From Cohnella thermotolerans DSM 17683 (GTDB taxonomy: Bacteria > Bacillota > Bacilli > Paenibacillales > Paenibacillaceae): a stretch of DNA of 64,000 nucleotides. The DNA lies in NCBI RefSeq assembly GCF_000429825.1, contig NZ_KE386959.1, forward strand, positions 1 through 64,000, given 5' to 3'. The notes beneath the pieces were generated by a model. The model saw only the letters and a list, made by a program, of their open reading frames with translations, was not told where the DNA came from and did no database searches. Shown here piece by piece: positions 46,167 to 54,604 of this stretch (the stretch's first letter is position 1; each line of letters starts with the position of its first letter). A program made the translations under genes and the position numbers.

Positions 46167-47210
46167 GTGTCCGAAGCGTACAAACAGGCCGGCGTCGACA
46201 TTGCCGCGGGCAACGAAGCGGTCGAGCGGATGAAGAAGCACGTGAAGAAGACGTTCCGTCCTGAGGTGCTGACGGGGCTTGGCGGATTCGGCGGACTCTT
46301 CTCGCTGAACAAGGACAAATACGAGGAGCCGGTGCTCGTCTCCGGGACGGACGGCGTCGGCACGAAGCTGAAGCTGGCGTTCGCGCTCGACAAGCACGAC
46401 ACGATCGGCATCGACGCGGTCGCCATGTGCGTGAACGACGTTGTCGTGACCGGAGCGGAGCCGCTCTTTTTCCTTGACTATCTGGCCTGCGGCAAGCTCA
46501 TTCCGGAGCGGATCGAAGCGATCGTCAGCGGCGTAGCCGAAGGCTGCCGGCAGGCGGGCTGCGCGCTGATCGGCGGCGAGACGGCGGAGATGCCGGGCAT
46601 GTACCCGGCCGGCGAATACGACATCGCGGGCTTCACGGTCGGCATCGTCGACCGGCCGAAAGCGATCGACGGCTCCACGATCGCGCCGGGCGACGCCGTG
46701 ATCGGGCTGGCCTCCAGCGGCGTGCACTCCAACGGCTATTCGCTCGTCCGCCGGCTGCTGCTCGAAGAGAAGGGATACGCTTACGGCGACAGGCTTCCCG
46801 AGCTGGAAGGGAAGACGCTGGGCGAAGTGCTCATCGAGCCGACCCGCATCTATGTGAAGCCGGTCCTGAAGCTGCTCGAAAGCGTGAAAATCAAAGGCAT
46901 GGCGCACATTACGGGCGGCGGCTTCATCGAGAACATTCCGCGCGTGCTGCCGGAAGGCGTGAACGTCGACATCGAGCTCGGCTCCTGGCCGGTGCATCCG
47001 ATTTTCAAGCTGATGCAGCGGGACGGCAACATTAGCGACCGCGACATGTTCACGACGTTCAACAACGGCATCGGCATGGTGCTCGTCGTGCCAAGGGAGC
47101 AGGCCGAGCAAGCGGTGGCGATCGCCAAGGAGAACGGGGAGCAGGCGTACGTCATCGGCAAAGTGACCCCGGGAAGCAAGGTCGTAACGTTCGGGGGCGT
47201 CGAGCTGTAA
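46167..47210 (+). CDS. purM: phosphoribosylformylglycinamidine cyclo-ligase (AIR synthetase)
   Basis: 347 residues, normal length. It closes the imidazole ring, FGAM to AIR, with ATP. Motifs: [70 protein letters not shown] and [20 protein letters not shown] at 46158 overlaps the AAGGAG ribosome site, so GTG 46167 ([11 protein letters not shown]), nine bases on, is the better start. The stop overlaps the purN start. Confidence 0.97.
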   Translation: MSEAYKQAGVDIAAGNEAVERMKKHVKKTFRPEVLTGLGGFGGLFSLNKDKYEEPVLVSGTDGVGTKLKLAFALDKHDTIGIDAVAMCVNDVVVTGAEPLFFLDYLACGKLIPERIEAIVSGVAEGCRQAGCALIGGETAEMPGMYPAGEYDIAGFTVGIVDRPKAIDGSTIAPGDAVIGLASSGVHSNGYSLVRRLLLEEKGYAYGDRLPELEGKTLGEVLIEPTRIYVKPVLKLLESVKIKGMAHITGGGFIENIPRVLPEGVNVDIELGSWPVHPIFKLMQRDGNISDRDMFTTFNNGIGMVLVVPREQAEQAVAIAKENGEQAYVIGKVTPGSKVVTFGGVEL

Positions 47211-47833
47211 TGGGAATGTCGCCACTCAGAATCGCGGTGTTCGCGTCCGGCAGCGGAAGCAACTTCCAGGCGCTGGCCGCAGCGATTCGGGACGCGGGAC
47301 TTCCCGCGACGATCGCGCTCCTCGTCTGCGACAAGCCGGCGGCCGGGGTCGTGCGGCGGGCGGAGGCGCTGCGCGTGCCGACGTTTCTTTTCGACCCGAA
47401 ATCTTATCCTTCCCGCGAAGCTTACGAAGCGGAAATCTTGGGCCGGCTGCGGGACGAGGGCGTGGAGCTCGTCGTTCTCGCCGGCTATATGAGACTGATT
47501 ACGGACGTGCTCGTCAAGCCGTACTACGGCCGCATGATCAACGTTCATCCGGCGCTGCTGCCTGCTTTTCCGGGTGTGCGGGCCGTCCGTCAGGCGCTCG
47601 AATACGGCGTCAAGCTGACGGGCGTCACCGTTCATTACGTCGACGGCGGCATGGATTCGGGGCCGATTATCGCCCAGCAGGCCGTTGAGATTCGGGACGA
47701 CGATACGGAAGAGTCGCTTACGGAGCGGGTGCACGCGGTCGAGCACGAGCTGCTGCCGCGGGCGGTCCGTTGGATCGCGGAAGGGCGCGTGGCGTTGGAA
47801 GGCAGGAAAGTGACAGTTCGGCGCGGCGAATAA
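47210..47833 (+). CDS. purN: phosphoribosylglycinamide formyltransferase
   Basis: 207 residues, normal. It formylates GAR to FGAR with 10-formyltetrahydrofolate. IAVFASGSGSNFQAL binds the phosphate. The catalytic Asn/His are in MINVHPALLPAFPGVRAV, and Asp is in HYVDGGMDSGPII. ATG 47210 overlaps the purM stop; a second in-frame ATG is at 47216. Confidence 0.96.
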   Translation: MGMSPLRIAVFASGSGSNFQALAAAIRDAGLPATIALLVCDKPAAGVVRRAEALRVPTFLFDPKSYPSREAYEAEILGRLRDEGVELVVLAGYMRLITDVLVKPYYGRMINVHPALLPAFPGVRAVRQALEYGVKLTGVTVHYVDGGMDSGPIIAQQAVEIRDDDTEESLTERVHAVEHELLPRAVRWIAEGRVALEGRKVTVRRGE

Positions 47834-47875
47834 GGCCGTGCGAAAACGGGATACGAGAAAGGGCGAGAACGATTC

Positions 47876-49054
47876 ATGAGCGAGAATTACGAAATTGCGC
47901 TGCGATACGGCATGAACCCGCACCAGAAAGAAGCGAAGCTGACGGCGGACGGCAAGCCGCTGCCGCTGAAGGTTTTGAACGGAGAACCCGGCTTCATCAA
48001 TCTGCTCGACGCGCTGAACGCGTTCCAGCTCGTGCGCGAGCTTCGTCAAGCGACCGGGCTTCCGGCCGCGGCTTCCTTCAAGCACGTGAGCCCGGCCGGA
48101 GCGGCCGTGTACTCGCCGCTTACGCCCGAATTGGCGAAAGCGTACTTCGTCGAAGGCGCGGAGCTGTCGGAGCTTGCGACCGCGTACGCCCGCGCGCGCG
48201 GCGCCGACCGCATGTCCTCCTTCGGCGACGCCGCTGCGCTTAGCGATGTGGTGGATGTGCAGACCGCGGCGCTGCTGAAGCGCGAAGTGTCCGATCTCGT
48301 CGTAGCGCCGGGCTATACGCCGGAAGCGCTCGACATTCTGAAGCAGAAGAAGGGCGGCAAATACCTCATTCTGCAGATCGATCCGGATTACGTGCCGGAC
48401 CCGATCGAGACCCGCACGCTGTTCGGCCTGAAGCTGCAGCAGGAGCGCAACAACGCCGTGCCGGACGCTTCGGTGTTCGACCGCATCGTCACGGAGAACA
48501 AAGATTTGCCGGACAACGCGAAACGCGATTTGCTTGTGGCGCTTATCACGCTGAAATATACGCAGTCCAACTCCATCTGCTATGCGCTTGACGGCCAGAC
48601 GATCGGCATCGGCGCAGGCCAGCAGTCGCGTATTCACTGCACGCGCCTCGCCGGCGACAAGGCGGACCGCTGGTATCTCCGGCAGCATCCGGCCGCGCTG
48701 AACATGAAGTTCCGCGAAGGGCTGGCGCGCGCCGAGCAGAACAACGCCATCGACCTGTGGCTGGAAGACGAAGTGACGCCGGTCGAGCAAGCGGCTTGGG
48801 AGAGCTGCTTCGAAGTCGTGCCGGCCCGCCTGACGCGGGAGGAGAAGCGCGAATGGCTCAAAGGATTGACCGGCGTCTCGTACGGCTCCGACGCCTTCCT
48901 GCCGTTCCGCGACAATCTCGACCGGGCAAGCCGCAGCGGCGTGAAATACGTCATTCAGGCCGGCAGCTCGCTGCGGGACGAAGAAGTGGTGAAGGCGGCG
49001 AACGACTACGGCATGGTGATGGTGTATTCGGGCGTGCGCCTGTTCCACCATTGA
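47876..49054 (+). CDS. stand-alone AICAR formyltransferase (PurH formyltransferase half only)
   Basis: 392 residues. It transfers a formyl group from 10-formyltetrahydrofolate to AICAR, giving FAICAR. The protein begins directly with the transformylase domain (YEIALRYGMNPHQKEAKLTA, KVLNGEPGFINLLDALNAF) and has the conserved AAASFKHVSPAGAAV, ARARGADRMSSFGD, LKYTQSNSICYALDGQ and IGIGAGQQSRIHCTRLAGDK. Bifunctional PurH is about 510-520 residues and carries a methylglyoxal-synthase-like IMP cyclohydrolase domain first. That domain is absent here and not encoded upstream. The length and the GVRLFHH ending match the single-domain transformylases known in clostridia. The missing cyclohydrolase step is supplied by the next gene. 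ATG 47876 follows AAAGGGCGAG. Confidence 0.93.
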   Translation: MSENYEIALRYGMNPHQKEAKLTADGKPLPLKVLNGEPGFINLLDALNAFQLVRELRQATGLPAAASFKHVSPAGAAVYSPLTPELAKAYFVEGAELSELATAYARARGADRMSSFGDAAALSDVVDVQTAALLKREVSDLVVAPGYTPEALDILKQKKGGKYLILQIDPDYVPDPIETRTLFGLKLQQERNNAVPDASVFDRIVTENKDLPDNAKRDLLVALITLKYTQSNSICYALDGQTIGIGAGQQSRIHCTRLAGDKADRWYLRQHPAALNMKFREGLARAEQNNAIDLWLEDEVTPVEQAAWESCFEVVPARLTREEKREWLKGLTGVSYGSDAFLPFRDNLDRASRSGVKYVIQAGSSLRDEEVVKAANDYGMVMVYSGVRLFHH

Positions 49055-49074
49055 CGGGAGAGGGGACGACGAAT

Positions 49075-49821
49075 TTGTCTACGAAATGGCAATCGCTGGC
49101 GGATCGCACCGTCCGGCAATTGAAGACGAACGCTTATCCGGGACGCGGGATTATCATCGGCTTGACGCCGGACGCCTCGCGTTACGTACAGGTTTACTGG
49201 ATTATGGGAAGAAGCGAGAACAGCCGCAACCGCGTATTCGTGCCGGAAGAGAACGGATTTCTGCGCACGGAAGCGCGCGATCCCGCGAAGCTGTCCGATC
49301 CTTCGCTCATCATTTATTATCCGCTTCGGCACGAAGGCGGCGCGCATATCGTGACGAACGGCGATCAGACCGATACGATCTGGGAGACGCTGCGGCAGGG
49401 AGGCACGTTCGAGCAGGCTTTGGCGCAGCGCACCTATGAGCCGGACCCGCCGAACTTCACGCCGCGCATCTCCGGCATTGTCGATCTGAACGATCCGCAG
49501 AACGCCTACAAGCTGTCCATCCTCAAGACGAACGAGAACGACGAGGCCCAGACGACCCGCCAATTTTTCCACTATGAAAAAGCGATTCCGGGTTACGGCC
49601 ACTTCATCTCGACGTACCAGGGAGACGGCAATCCGCTGCCTTCGTTCGCAGGCGAGCCGCAGCTCGCTCCGCTGTTCGACGACGAGCGGGAGACGGCGCG
49701 GTTCTACTGGAATCTGCTGAACGAGGACAACAAAATTTCCTTGCTCGTCAAGACGATCCGCATCGAGGGCGGCGCGGTCTCCCTGACGGTGATCAACAAG
49801 GAATCCGAAGGAGGGGCCTGA
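49075..49821 (+). CDS. IMP cyclohydrolase of the PurO family
   Basis: 248 residues. It should close FAICAR to IMP, the last de novo step. The protein is unrelated to the PurH cyclohydrolase domain and resembles the archaeal PurO/PF07826 family as found in some clostridia. Landmarks are NAYPGRGIIIGLTPDASRYV, YWIMGRSENSRNRVFVPEEN, ALVTNGDQTDT-like IVTNGDQTDTIWE, YEPDPPNFTPRISGI and GYGHFISTYQGDGNPLPSFA. It lies 20 bases after the stand-alone transformylase and 2 bases before purD. The start appears to be TTG 49075, with GAGAGGGG 10 bases upstream; no in-frame ATG fits. Symbol left empty because bacterial members are not uniformly called purO. Confidence 0.9.
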   Translation: MSTKWQSLADRTVRQLKTNAYPGRGIIIGLTPDASRYVQVYWIMGRSENSRNRVFVPEENGFLRTEARDPAKLSDPSLIIYYPLRHEGGAHIVTNGDQTDTIWETLRQGGTFEQALAQRTYEPDPPNFTPRISGIVDLNDPQNAYKLSILKTNENDEAQTTRQFFHYEKAIPGYGHFISTYQGDGNPLPSFAGEPQLAPLFDDERETARFYWNLLNEDNKISLLVKTIRIEGGAVSLTVINKESEGGA

Positions 49822-49823
49822 TC

Positions 49824-51083
49824 GTGCGCATTCTCGTGATCGGACGAGGCGGCCGCGAGCACGCGATCATCTGGGCGCTCAAGCGGAGCGAGAAAGTGAA
49901 GCAGGTGTACTGCGCGCCCGGCAACGCGGGAACGGCTCTGCTGGCCGAGAATGTCGCCATCGGCGAGTTCGAATTCGACCAACTCGTTCAATTCGCGCTC
50001 GACAACGCGATCGATCTCGTCGTCGTCGGACCGGACGACCCGCTCGCGGCGGGCATCGTCGACGCCTTCGAAGCGGCGAACATTCCCGTGTACGGACCGC
50101 GCAAAAACGCCGCGGAAATCGAAGGCAGCAAAATTTTCATGAAAAATTTGCTGAAAAAATACGGCATCCCGACCGCCAGGTACGAGACGTTCTCCGACTA
50201 CGAGACGGCGCTCGCCTACTTGCGGGGACAGCCGCTGCCGATCGTCATCAAGGCGGACGGCCTGGCGGCGGGCAAAGGCGTCACCGTCTGCTTCACCCGC
50301 GAGCAAGCGGAGCAGGCGCTCGCCGACGCGATGGTGAACAAATCGTTCGGCGCGGCGGGGGACAAGGTGGTCATCGAGGAATACCTCGAGGGGCAGGAGA
50401 TGTCCATTCTCGCGTTCGTCGACGGCGAGACGGTTCGCCCGATGTCGCCGGCGCAGGACCACAAGCCGGTGTTCGACGGCGACAAGGGGCCGAACACGGG
50501 CGGCATGGGCACGTATTCGCCGCTGCCGCACATCCCGCAATCGATCGTGGACGACGCGATCGAGAACATTATCAAGCCGACCGCGCGCGCCATGGTCGCG
50601 GAAGGCCGCCCGTTCCGCGGCGTCTTGTTCGCGGGGCTGATGATTACGAAGGACGGCCCGAAGACGATCGAGTTCAACGCCCGCTTCGGCGACCCGGAAG
50701 CGCAAGTGGTGCTCCCGCGCTTGAAGACGGATCTCGTCGACATTATTCTGGCGTCGCTGAACGGCCGCCTGAACGAGATCGACATCGCCTGGAGCGACGA
50801 AGCGGCGGTCTGCGTCATTCTCGCGTCGGAAGGCTATCCCGGCTCGTACGCCAAGGGCTTGCCGATCGAAGGGCTGGATCGGGCCGGCGACGCGCTGGTG
50901 TTCCATGCGGGCACGGCCGTGAAGGACGGCCGGATCGTGACGAACGGCGGCCGCGTGCTCGGCGTCGTCGGTCTGGGCGGCGATATTGCCGCCGCCCGCG
51001 ACAAAGCCTACGAAGCGGCGAACCGCATTGCGTTCGAAGGCAAGATGAACCGCACCGATATCGCCGCCAAGGCGCTTGTATGA
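49824..51083 (+). CDS. purD: phosphoribosylamine-glycine ligase (GAR synthetase)
   Basis: 419 residues, normal. It joins phosphoribosylamine and glycine with ATP. ATP-grasp motifs: VIGRGGREHAIIWALKRSEK, IKADGLAAGKGVTVCF, EEYLEGQEMSILAFVDG and the signature FNARFGDPEAQVVLPRL. GTG 49824 follows GGAGGGG. It is the last gene of the operon, followed after 9 bases by the terminator. Confidence 0.97.
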   Translation: MRILVIGRGGREHAIIWALKRSEKVKQVYCAPGNAGTALLAENVAIGEFEFDQLVQFALDNAIDLVVVGPDDPLAAGIVDAFEAANIPVYGPRKNAAEIEGSKIFMKNLLKKYGIPTARYETFSDYETALAYLRGQPLPIVIKADGLAAGKGVTVCFTREQAEQALADAMVNKSFGAAGDKVVIEEYLEGQEMSILAFVDGETVRPMSPAQDHKPVFDGDKGPNTGGMGTYSPLPHIPQSIVDDAIENIIKPTARAMVAEGRPFRGVLFAGLMITKDGPKTIEFNARFGDPEAQVVLPRLKTDLVDIILASLNGRLNEIDIAWSDEAAVCVILASEGYPGSYAKGLPIEGLDRAGDALVFHAGTAVKDGRIVTNGGRVLGVVGLGGDIAAARDKAYEAANRIAFEGKMNRTDIAAKALV

Positions 51084-51092
51084 TCCAGGGTT

Positions 51093-51137
51093 GTCCTGCC
51101 GGTCCGGAAAGACCGGCGGGACATTCTTTTGTTTTAT
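51093..51137 (+). terminator. purine operon terminator
   Basis: GTCCTGCCGGTC pairs with GACCGGCGGGAC (one T-G pair), followed by ATTCTTTTGTTTT. Confidence 0.85.
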
Positions 51138-51191
51138 TAGATCAGCCAGAGTGTTCACGTCGGACTCTTTTTTGATGGCGCGGCGGCAGAT

Positions 51192-51425
51192 TTAACGGAC
51201 CGTACGGCCGTTATTTCCGGGTATGGGGCCGTTTTTGGTTCCGTAACGGACAGGAGATCCGTTAAACGCTTGCGAAGGCGCCACATTCGAGGGAAATCCG
51301 GGAAATAACGGAACCAGCGTCCGTTAGAGTTTGGATTCGCCTTATTTTCGGCAAATAGCGGACTGTGTGTCCGTTAGGGATAGGCACGAGCGCAAAGGAG
51401 CGATCAGCGGACGGTTTGTCCGTTG
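51192..51425. repeat. five degenerate palindromic repeats related to TAACGGA-n7-TCCGTTA
   Basis: Imperfect palindromes occur at about 51193-51212, 51244-51264 (TAACGGACAGGAGATCCGTT), 51306-51326 (TAACGGA...TCCGTTA), 51356-51376 (TAGCGGA...TCCGTTA) and 51405-51425 (CAGCGGA...TCCGTTG). Starts are 49-62 bases apart, each with a 7-base spacer between arms in the last four. They fill the gap between the purine terminator and the small gene at 51456 and look like a REP-type intergenic family. Confidence 0.75.
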
Positions 51426-51455
51426 AGAGCCCGGTCCCCGGGGGGATGCGCCCCT

Positions 51456-51575
51456 TCATTCCTTCCAGAACAAAGCCTTGCGGTTCCTAATGACGTAGAC
51501 GATCGCGAAAATGGTGCCGATAATCAGAATCGACGTCAACACATGGTGCGAAACCCAGGAGACGAACGCTTCCAT
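51456..51575 (-). CDS. 39-residue single-pass membrane microprotein
   Basis: ATG at 51575 is preceded on the minus strand by AAAGGAG at ideal spacing. The product is MEAFVSWVSHHVLTSILIIG followed by TIFAIVYVIRNRKALFWKE. It has one hydrophobic helix (about residues 11-28) and a positively charged C-terminus, so an N-out/C-in orientation is expected. No family is recognised. The ribosome site, codon use and sensible topology support a real gene, but conservation is untested. Confidence 0.6.
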   Translation of the reverse strand: MEAFVSWVSHHVLTSILIIGTIFAIVYVIRNRKALFWKE

Positions 51576-51709
51576 CGAAGGAGCTCCTTTCCTTTGGGAT
51601 GATCGAATTCGATAGCGCTTCTTTGGTTAGGATACCCATGAACCGAGCCGCTCATGAGCATGGGCGTGCGAGGCGATGAGCGACGGAGTTCTCTCTTGGG
51701 CGAACCGTA

Positions 51710-51738
51710 TTGACAGGTACGTCTCCGGGTGATAGGAT
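51710..51738 (+). promoter_or_regulatory. promoter of the alpha/beta hydrolase gene
   Basis: TTGACA (51710-51715) and TAGGAT (51733-51738) at 17-base spacing, 51 bases before the start codon. Confidence 0.6.
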
Positions 51739-51789
51739 TTAATACATACTAAAATAATCGGAATTACCGGAATTTGAGGAGGACTCAGG

Positions 51790-52611
51790 ATGGTACACTC
51801 GCTGACGATACGTTACGAAGGACTGGCGCTAGCCGCGACTATTCACTATCCGCAGCAGGCGGGAGAGCGGGGTGACCGGAAGCTGCCGCTCGTCATCATC
51901 AACCATGGCTTCGCCGGCACCCGGATCGGCGTGGACCGGCTGTTCGTCCTGGCGGCGAGAGAGTTGGCGCAGCAAGGCCACCTCGTTCTTCGGTTCGACT
52001 ACGCGGGCTGCGGCGAGAGCGAAGGCAATTACGGGGATCACGGGCTGGATTCGATGATCGAGCAGACGCGGACGGTGCTCGACTACGCGCTGGGGCTGGA
52101 TATCGTCGATCCGTGCCGGGTCACGCTGCTGGGCCACAGCCTGGGGGCCGCCGTCGCGCTGCTGACCGCGGTCCGCGACCGGCGGGTCAAATCGCTCGTG
52201 CTCTGGTCGCCGGTCGGTTATCCGTTCAACGACATCATGCGGATTGTGGGACGGAAGACGTACGACGAGGCGGTGACGAAAGGGGCGGCCGATTACTTGG
52301 GCTACTCGCTTACGCCGAACTTTTTCGACGCGCTTTTGCGCCACCAGCCGTTCCAGGAGACGCAGAAGTTTTCGGGAGACGTGCTCCTCGTGCATGGAAC
52401 GGGGGACGAGACGATCCCGGTCGACTACACCTTTTTGCTGGAAAAAACGTTCTGGCTAAGGGGCGAAGGGCGCTGCGAGAAGGTGATCATTTTCCAGGCG
52501 GATCACACTTATTCGCGCGGCGAGCATAAAAAAGAGCTGTTCAAAGCGACAGCCGATTGGCTGAACGGCTATGAACAGCGGCAGCAGGAATGGTATCACT
52601 GGAGCATCTGA
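51790..52611 (+). CDS. alpha/beta hydrolase (serine esterase/peptidase-like)
   Basis: 273 residues, no signal peptide. The catalytic triad is readable: Ser in LLGHSLGAAVALL (GxSxG), Asp in VHGTGDETIP and His in FQADHTYSRGEH. The oxyanion region is VIINHGFAGTRIG. The family (Hydrolase_4/DUF-like acyl esterases, including feruloyl and cinnamoyl esterases) is broad and the substrate cannot be named. ATG 51790 follows GAGGAGG. Its 3' end overlaps the convergent GH15 gene by 16 bases. Confidence 0.85.
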   Translation: MVHSLTIRYEGLALAATIHYPQQAGERGDRKLPLVIINHGFAGTRIGVDRLFVLAARELAQQGHLVLRFDYAGCGESEGNYGDHGLDSMIEQTRTVLDYALGLDIVDPCRVTLLGHSLGAAVALLTAVRDRRVKSLVLWSPVGYPFNDIMRIVGRKTYDEAVTKGAADYLGYSLTPNFFDALLRHQPFQETQKFSGDVLLVHGTGDETIPVDYTFLLEKTFWLRGEGRCEKVIIFQADHTYSRGEHKKELFKATADWLNGYEQRQQEWYHWSI

Positions 52612-54599
52612 GCGGCTTGCGACGCTGATGCGTCGGCTGCGGAAGCTTCGGCGATCAGATGGACGGTCAGGATAAACATGGCGTGCGACCATGTGAGCGG
52701 TACGACCCATGCGGTCTCGCCGGTATGGCGGTCGACTTGCTCGGGCAGCAGACCGGCGTAGGTGCGATGCCGGACCGCCCAATCGAGAAGCTTCCGGGCT
52801 TCGTCGACGCGGCCGCTGCAGGCGCGGTATTGGGCCAGCCACAGCGTGGTCAGAATCCACGGATTGCCTCCGATGTACGAGTCGTTCTCGTAACGTTTGA
52901 TTCCCCCGACCCCCGCGACGGTCAGCTCCTTCTCGACCGCATCGGCCGTCCGGACGGCTTGCGAGTGCTCCGGAGGCACGACGGCGAACGGTACGGAGAC
53001 GCCGAGCAGGCTGACGTCGACGATCGGGTCGTAGGCCAGGCGATAGCGGGAATATCCTTTGGCATCCACGATGCTGGATACGGGCAGGCCGGCTTGAGCG
53101 GCTTGCTCGTATTCGCTTTTATTGACGGTCAGCGTGACGCCGCGGTAGAAGGCGCCCTTCTCCTCGTTCCAGCAGAGCGAAGTAATTTGCCGGGCGATCG
53201 TATCGGCGACGCCGTTCCACTTCGCGGCGAGCTCCGTCTCGCCGCGAAGCGCGGCGAAGGAAGCGGCGGCCTTGAGACCGGCGAAGACGGCGGCGGAGGA
53301 ATACGTATGCTGGCCTTCGCGCTCTTCCCACAGATCGCGGCTCGCCGCGGGAAGGCCGTTGTCCGGGTCGATCGAGCGGACCAGGAATTCGGCGCCCCTA
53401 AGCACCGCGTCCCATACGAGCCGGAGGAACGATTCGCGCTCGCTTTCCGGAAGCGCCAGGTAGTGCTGATGCATCCCCCAGAGGATCGAAGAGCCTTCGT
53501 CGATCTGCAGCCCCCAGTTCGGAGCGAGAGAACCGTCGTGGTAGTGGCGCTGCTGCCAGGCTCCGTCCGCGTCCTGCGCGGTCAACGTCCATTCGTAGAA
53601 GCGGGTGGACAGCTCCATCAGGCCCGCTTTGTCGAGGGCGGTCGTAATGAAAGCGGCGTCCCGGCCCCAACAGTAGGCGTAGCCTCCGCAGCGCGAGAAA
53701 TGTTCGTCGAATTCCGGAGCGGCGATAATGCTGCCGGTCTGCTCGTCGGACATCAGCTTCATCGTCAGGACGGAGCGTTCGTACAGCTCGCGGACGTCTT
53801 CCCGGCCGATCGGGCAAGGCGACGCGGAATCGACGAACGCATGCCAGTAACGGGCGGTGCGTTCGCGCAAGGCGGCGGCTCCGCTCGCTTTGGCCTTCTC
53901 CAGTGCGGCCAAAGACGGTTCCAGCCGATCGCCGGCGGCCAAATAGACGGTCAGGTTGACGGTCTGTCCGGGAGCGACGTCCCGGAACGCCCATTCCAGC
54001 GCGCCGTCGGATGCCATCTGCACATTGTCGCCGTTCAGCTCGCCGCTGTTGGCCGCTTCCCAGGCGTGACAGGCCTGGTATCTAGTGCATACGTTTGCAC
54101 TCGAGACCGAAAAATAATAGCGGTGGCGGTAATGAACGAGCGCATCGGCTTGCGGATGGAATTGCGTCGTATGATAGAACGGGCTCTCGGTCGCGGCGAT
54201 GGACGAATAGAAGTAAAAAGAAAACGAGACCGGATCGGCGCCCGTGTTGGTCAACCGATAATCGAAAACGAGGACGTCTTCGCCGGGAACCGCGTACAGC
54301 TCGGAACGGACTTCGAGCGGGTACCGGGGCGAGGAAGCGCGAACCGCATAAATGTTCGTGCGAGGCACGTAACCGGACTCATGGCTCCAGCCGTCTTCGG
54401 CCGAGTCGAACCAGGTCGTGCGCGCGTCCGTTCCGGCCATGCGGATGCCGCTGCGGATCGTGTCCGCATGCTGCGGGAAGTCGACATGCGGCCACCAGAA
54501 GCGCACGAGTCTTCCGGTCTTGAGGAGCGACGCCAGAAACCGGGAATTGCCGATGACGGCGTCGATAAGATAAGGCTTTTTGTCCAGGTTGGGGGTCAT
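52596..54599 (-). CDS. glycoside hydrolase family 15-like (glucoamylase/glucodextranase type)
   Basis: About 667 residues, no signal peptide, so probably intracellular. The N-terminal beta-sandwich (about 1-270) is followed by the (alpha/alpha)6 barrel with CGGYAYCWGRDAAFITTALD, LQIDEGSSILWGMHQHYLAL and the catalytic-base segment AGLLPEQVDRHTGETAWV. Such enzymes release glucose from alpha-glucans or maltodextrins, fitting the transporter cluster on the opposite strand. ATG 54614 overlaps the stop of the LacI gene (TAAATG) and its GGAG is inside those codons, so ATG 54599, nine bases past GGAG, is preferred. It is co-transcribed with the regulator. Confidence 0.87.
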   Translation of the reverse strand: MTPNLDKKPYLIDAVIGNSRFLASLLKTGRLVRFWWPHVDFPQHADTIRSGIRMAGTDARTTWFDSAEDGWSHESGYVPRTNIYAVRASSPRYPLEVRSELYAVPGEDVLVFDYRLTNTGADPVSFSFYFYSSIAATESPFYHTTQFHPQADALVHYRHRYYFSVSSANVCTRYQACHAWEAANSGELNGDNVQMASDGALEWAFRDVAPGQTVNLTVYLAAGDRLEPSLAALEKAKASGAAALRERTARYWHAFVDSASPCPIGREDVRELYERSVLTMKLMSDEQTGSIIAAPEFDEHFSRCGGYAYCWGRDAAFITTALDKAGLMELSTRFYEWTLTAQDADGAWQQRHYHDGSLAPNWGLQIDEGSSILWGMHQHYLALPESERESFLRLVWDAVLRGAEFLVRSIDPDNGLPAASRDLWEEREGQHTYSSAAVFAGLKAAASFAALRGETELAAKWNGVADTIARQITSLCWNEEKGAFYRGVTLTVNKSEYEQAAQAGLPVSSIVDAKGYSRYRLAYDPIVDVSLLGVSVPFAVVPPEHSQAVRTADAVEKELTVAGVGGIKRYENDSYIGGNPWILTTLWLAQYRACSGRVDEARKLLDWAVRHRTYAGLLPEQVDRHTGETAWVVPLTWSHAMFILTVHLIAEASAADASASQAAQMLQ
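54085..54100. promoter_or_regulatory. LacI-operator-like palindrome inside the GH15 gene
   Basis: GTGCATACGTTTGCAC is a near-perfect palindrome resembling the CAAACGTTTG motifs in the LacI-gene upstream region. If bound it could act as an auxiliary operator about 1.8 kb from the promoter. It encodes the SANVCT stretch, so chance is also possible. Confidence 0.3.
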
Positions 54600-54604
54600 A
54601 GGGT

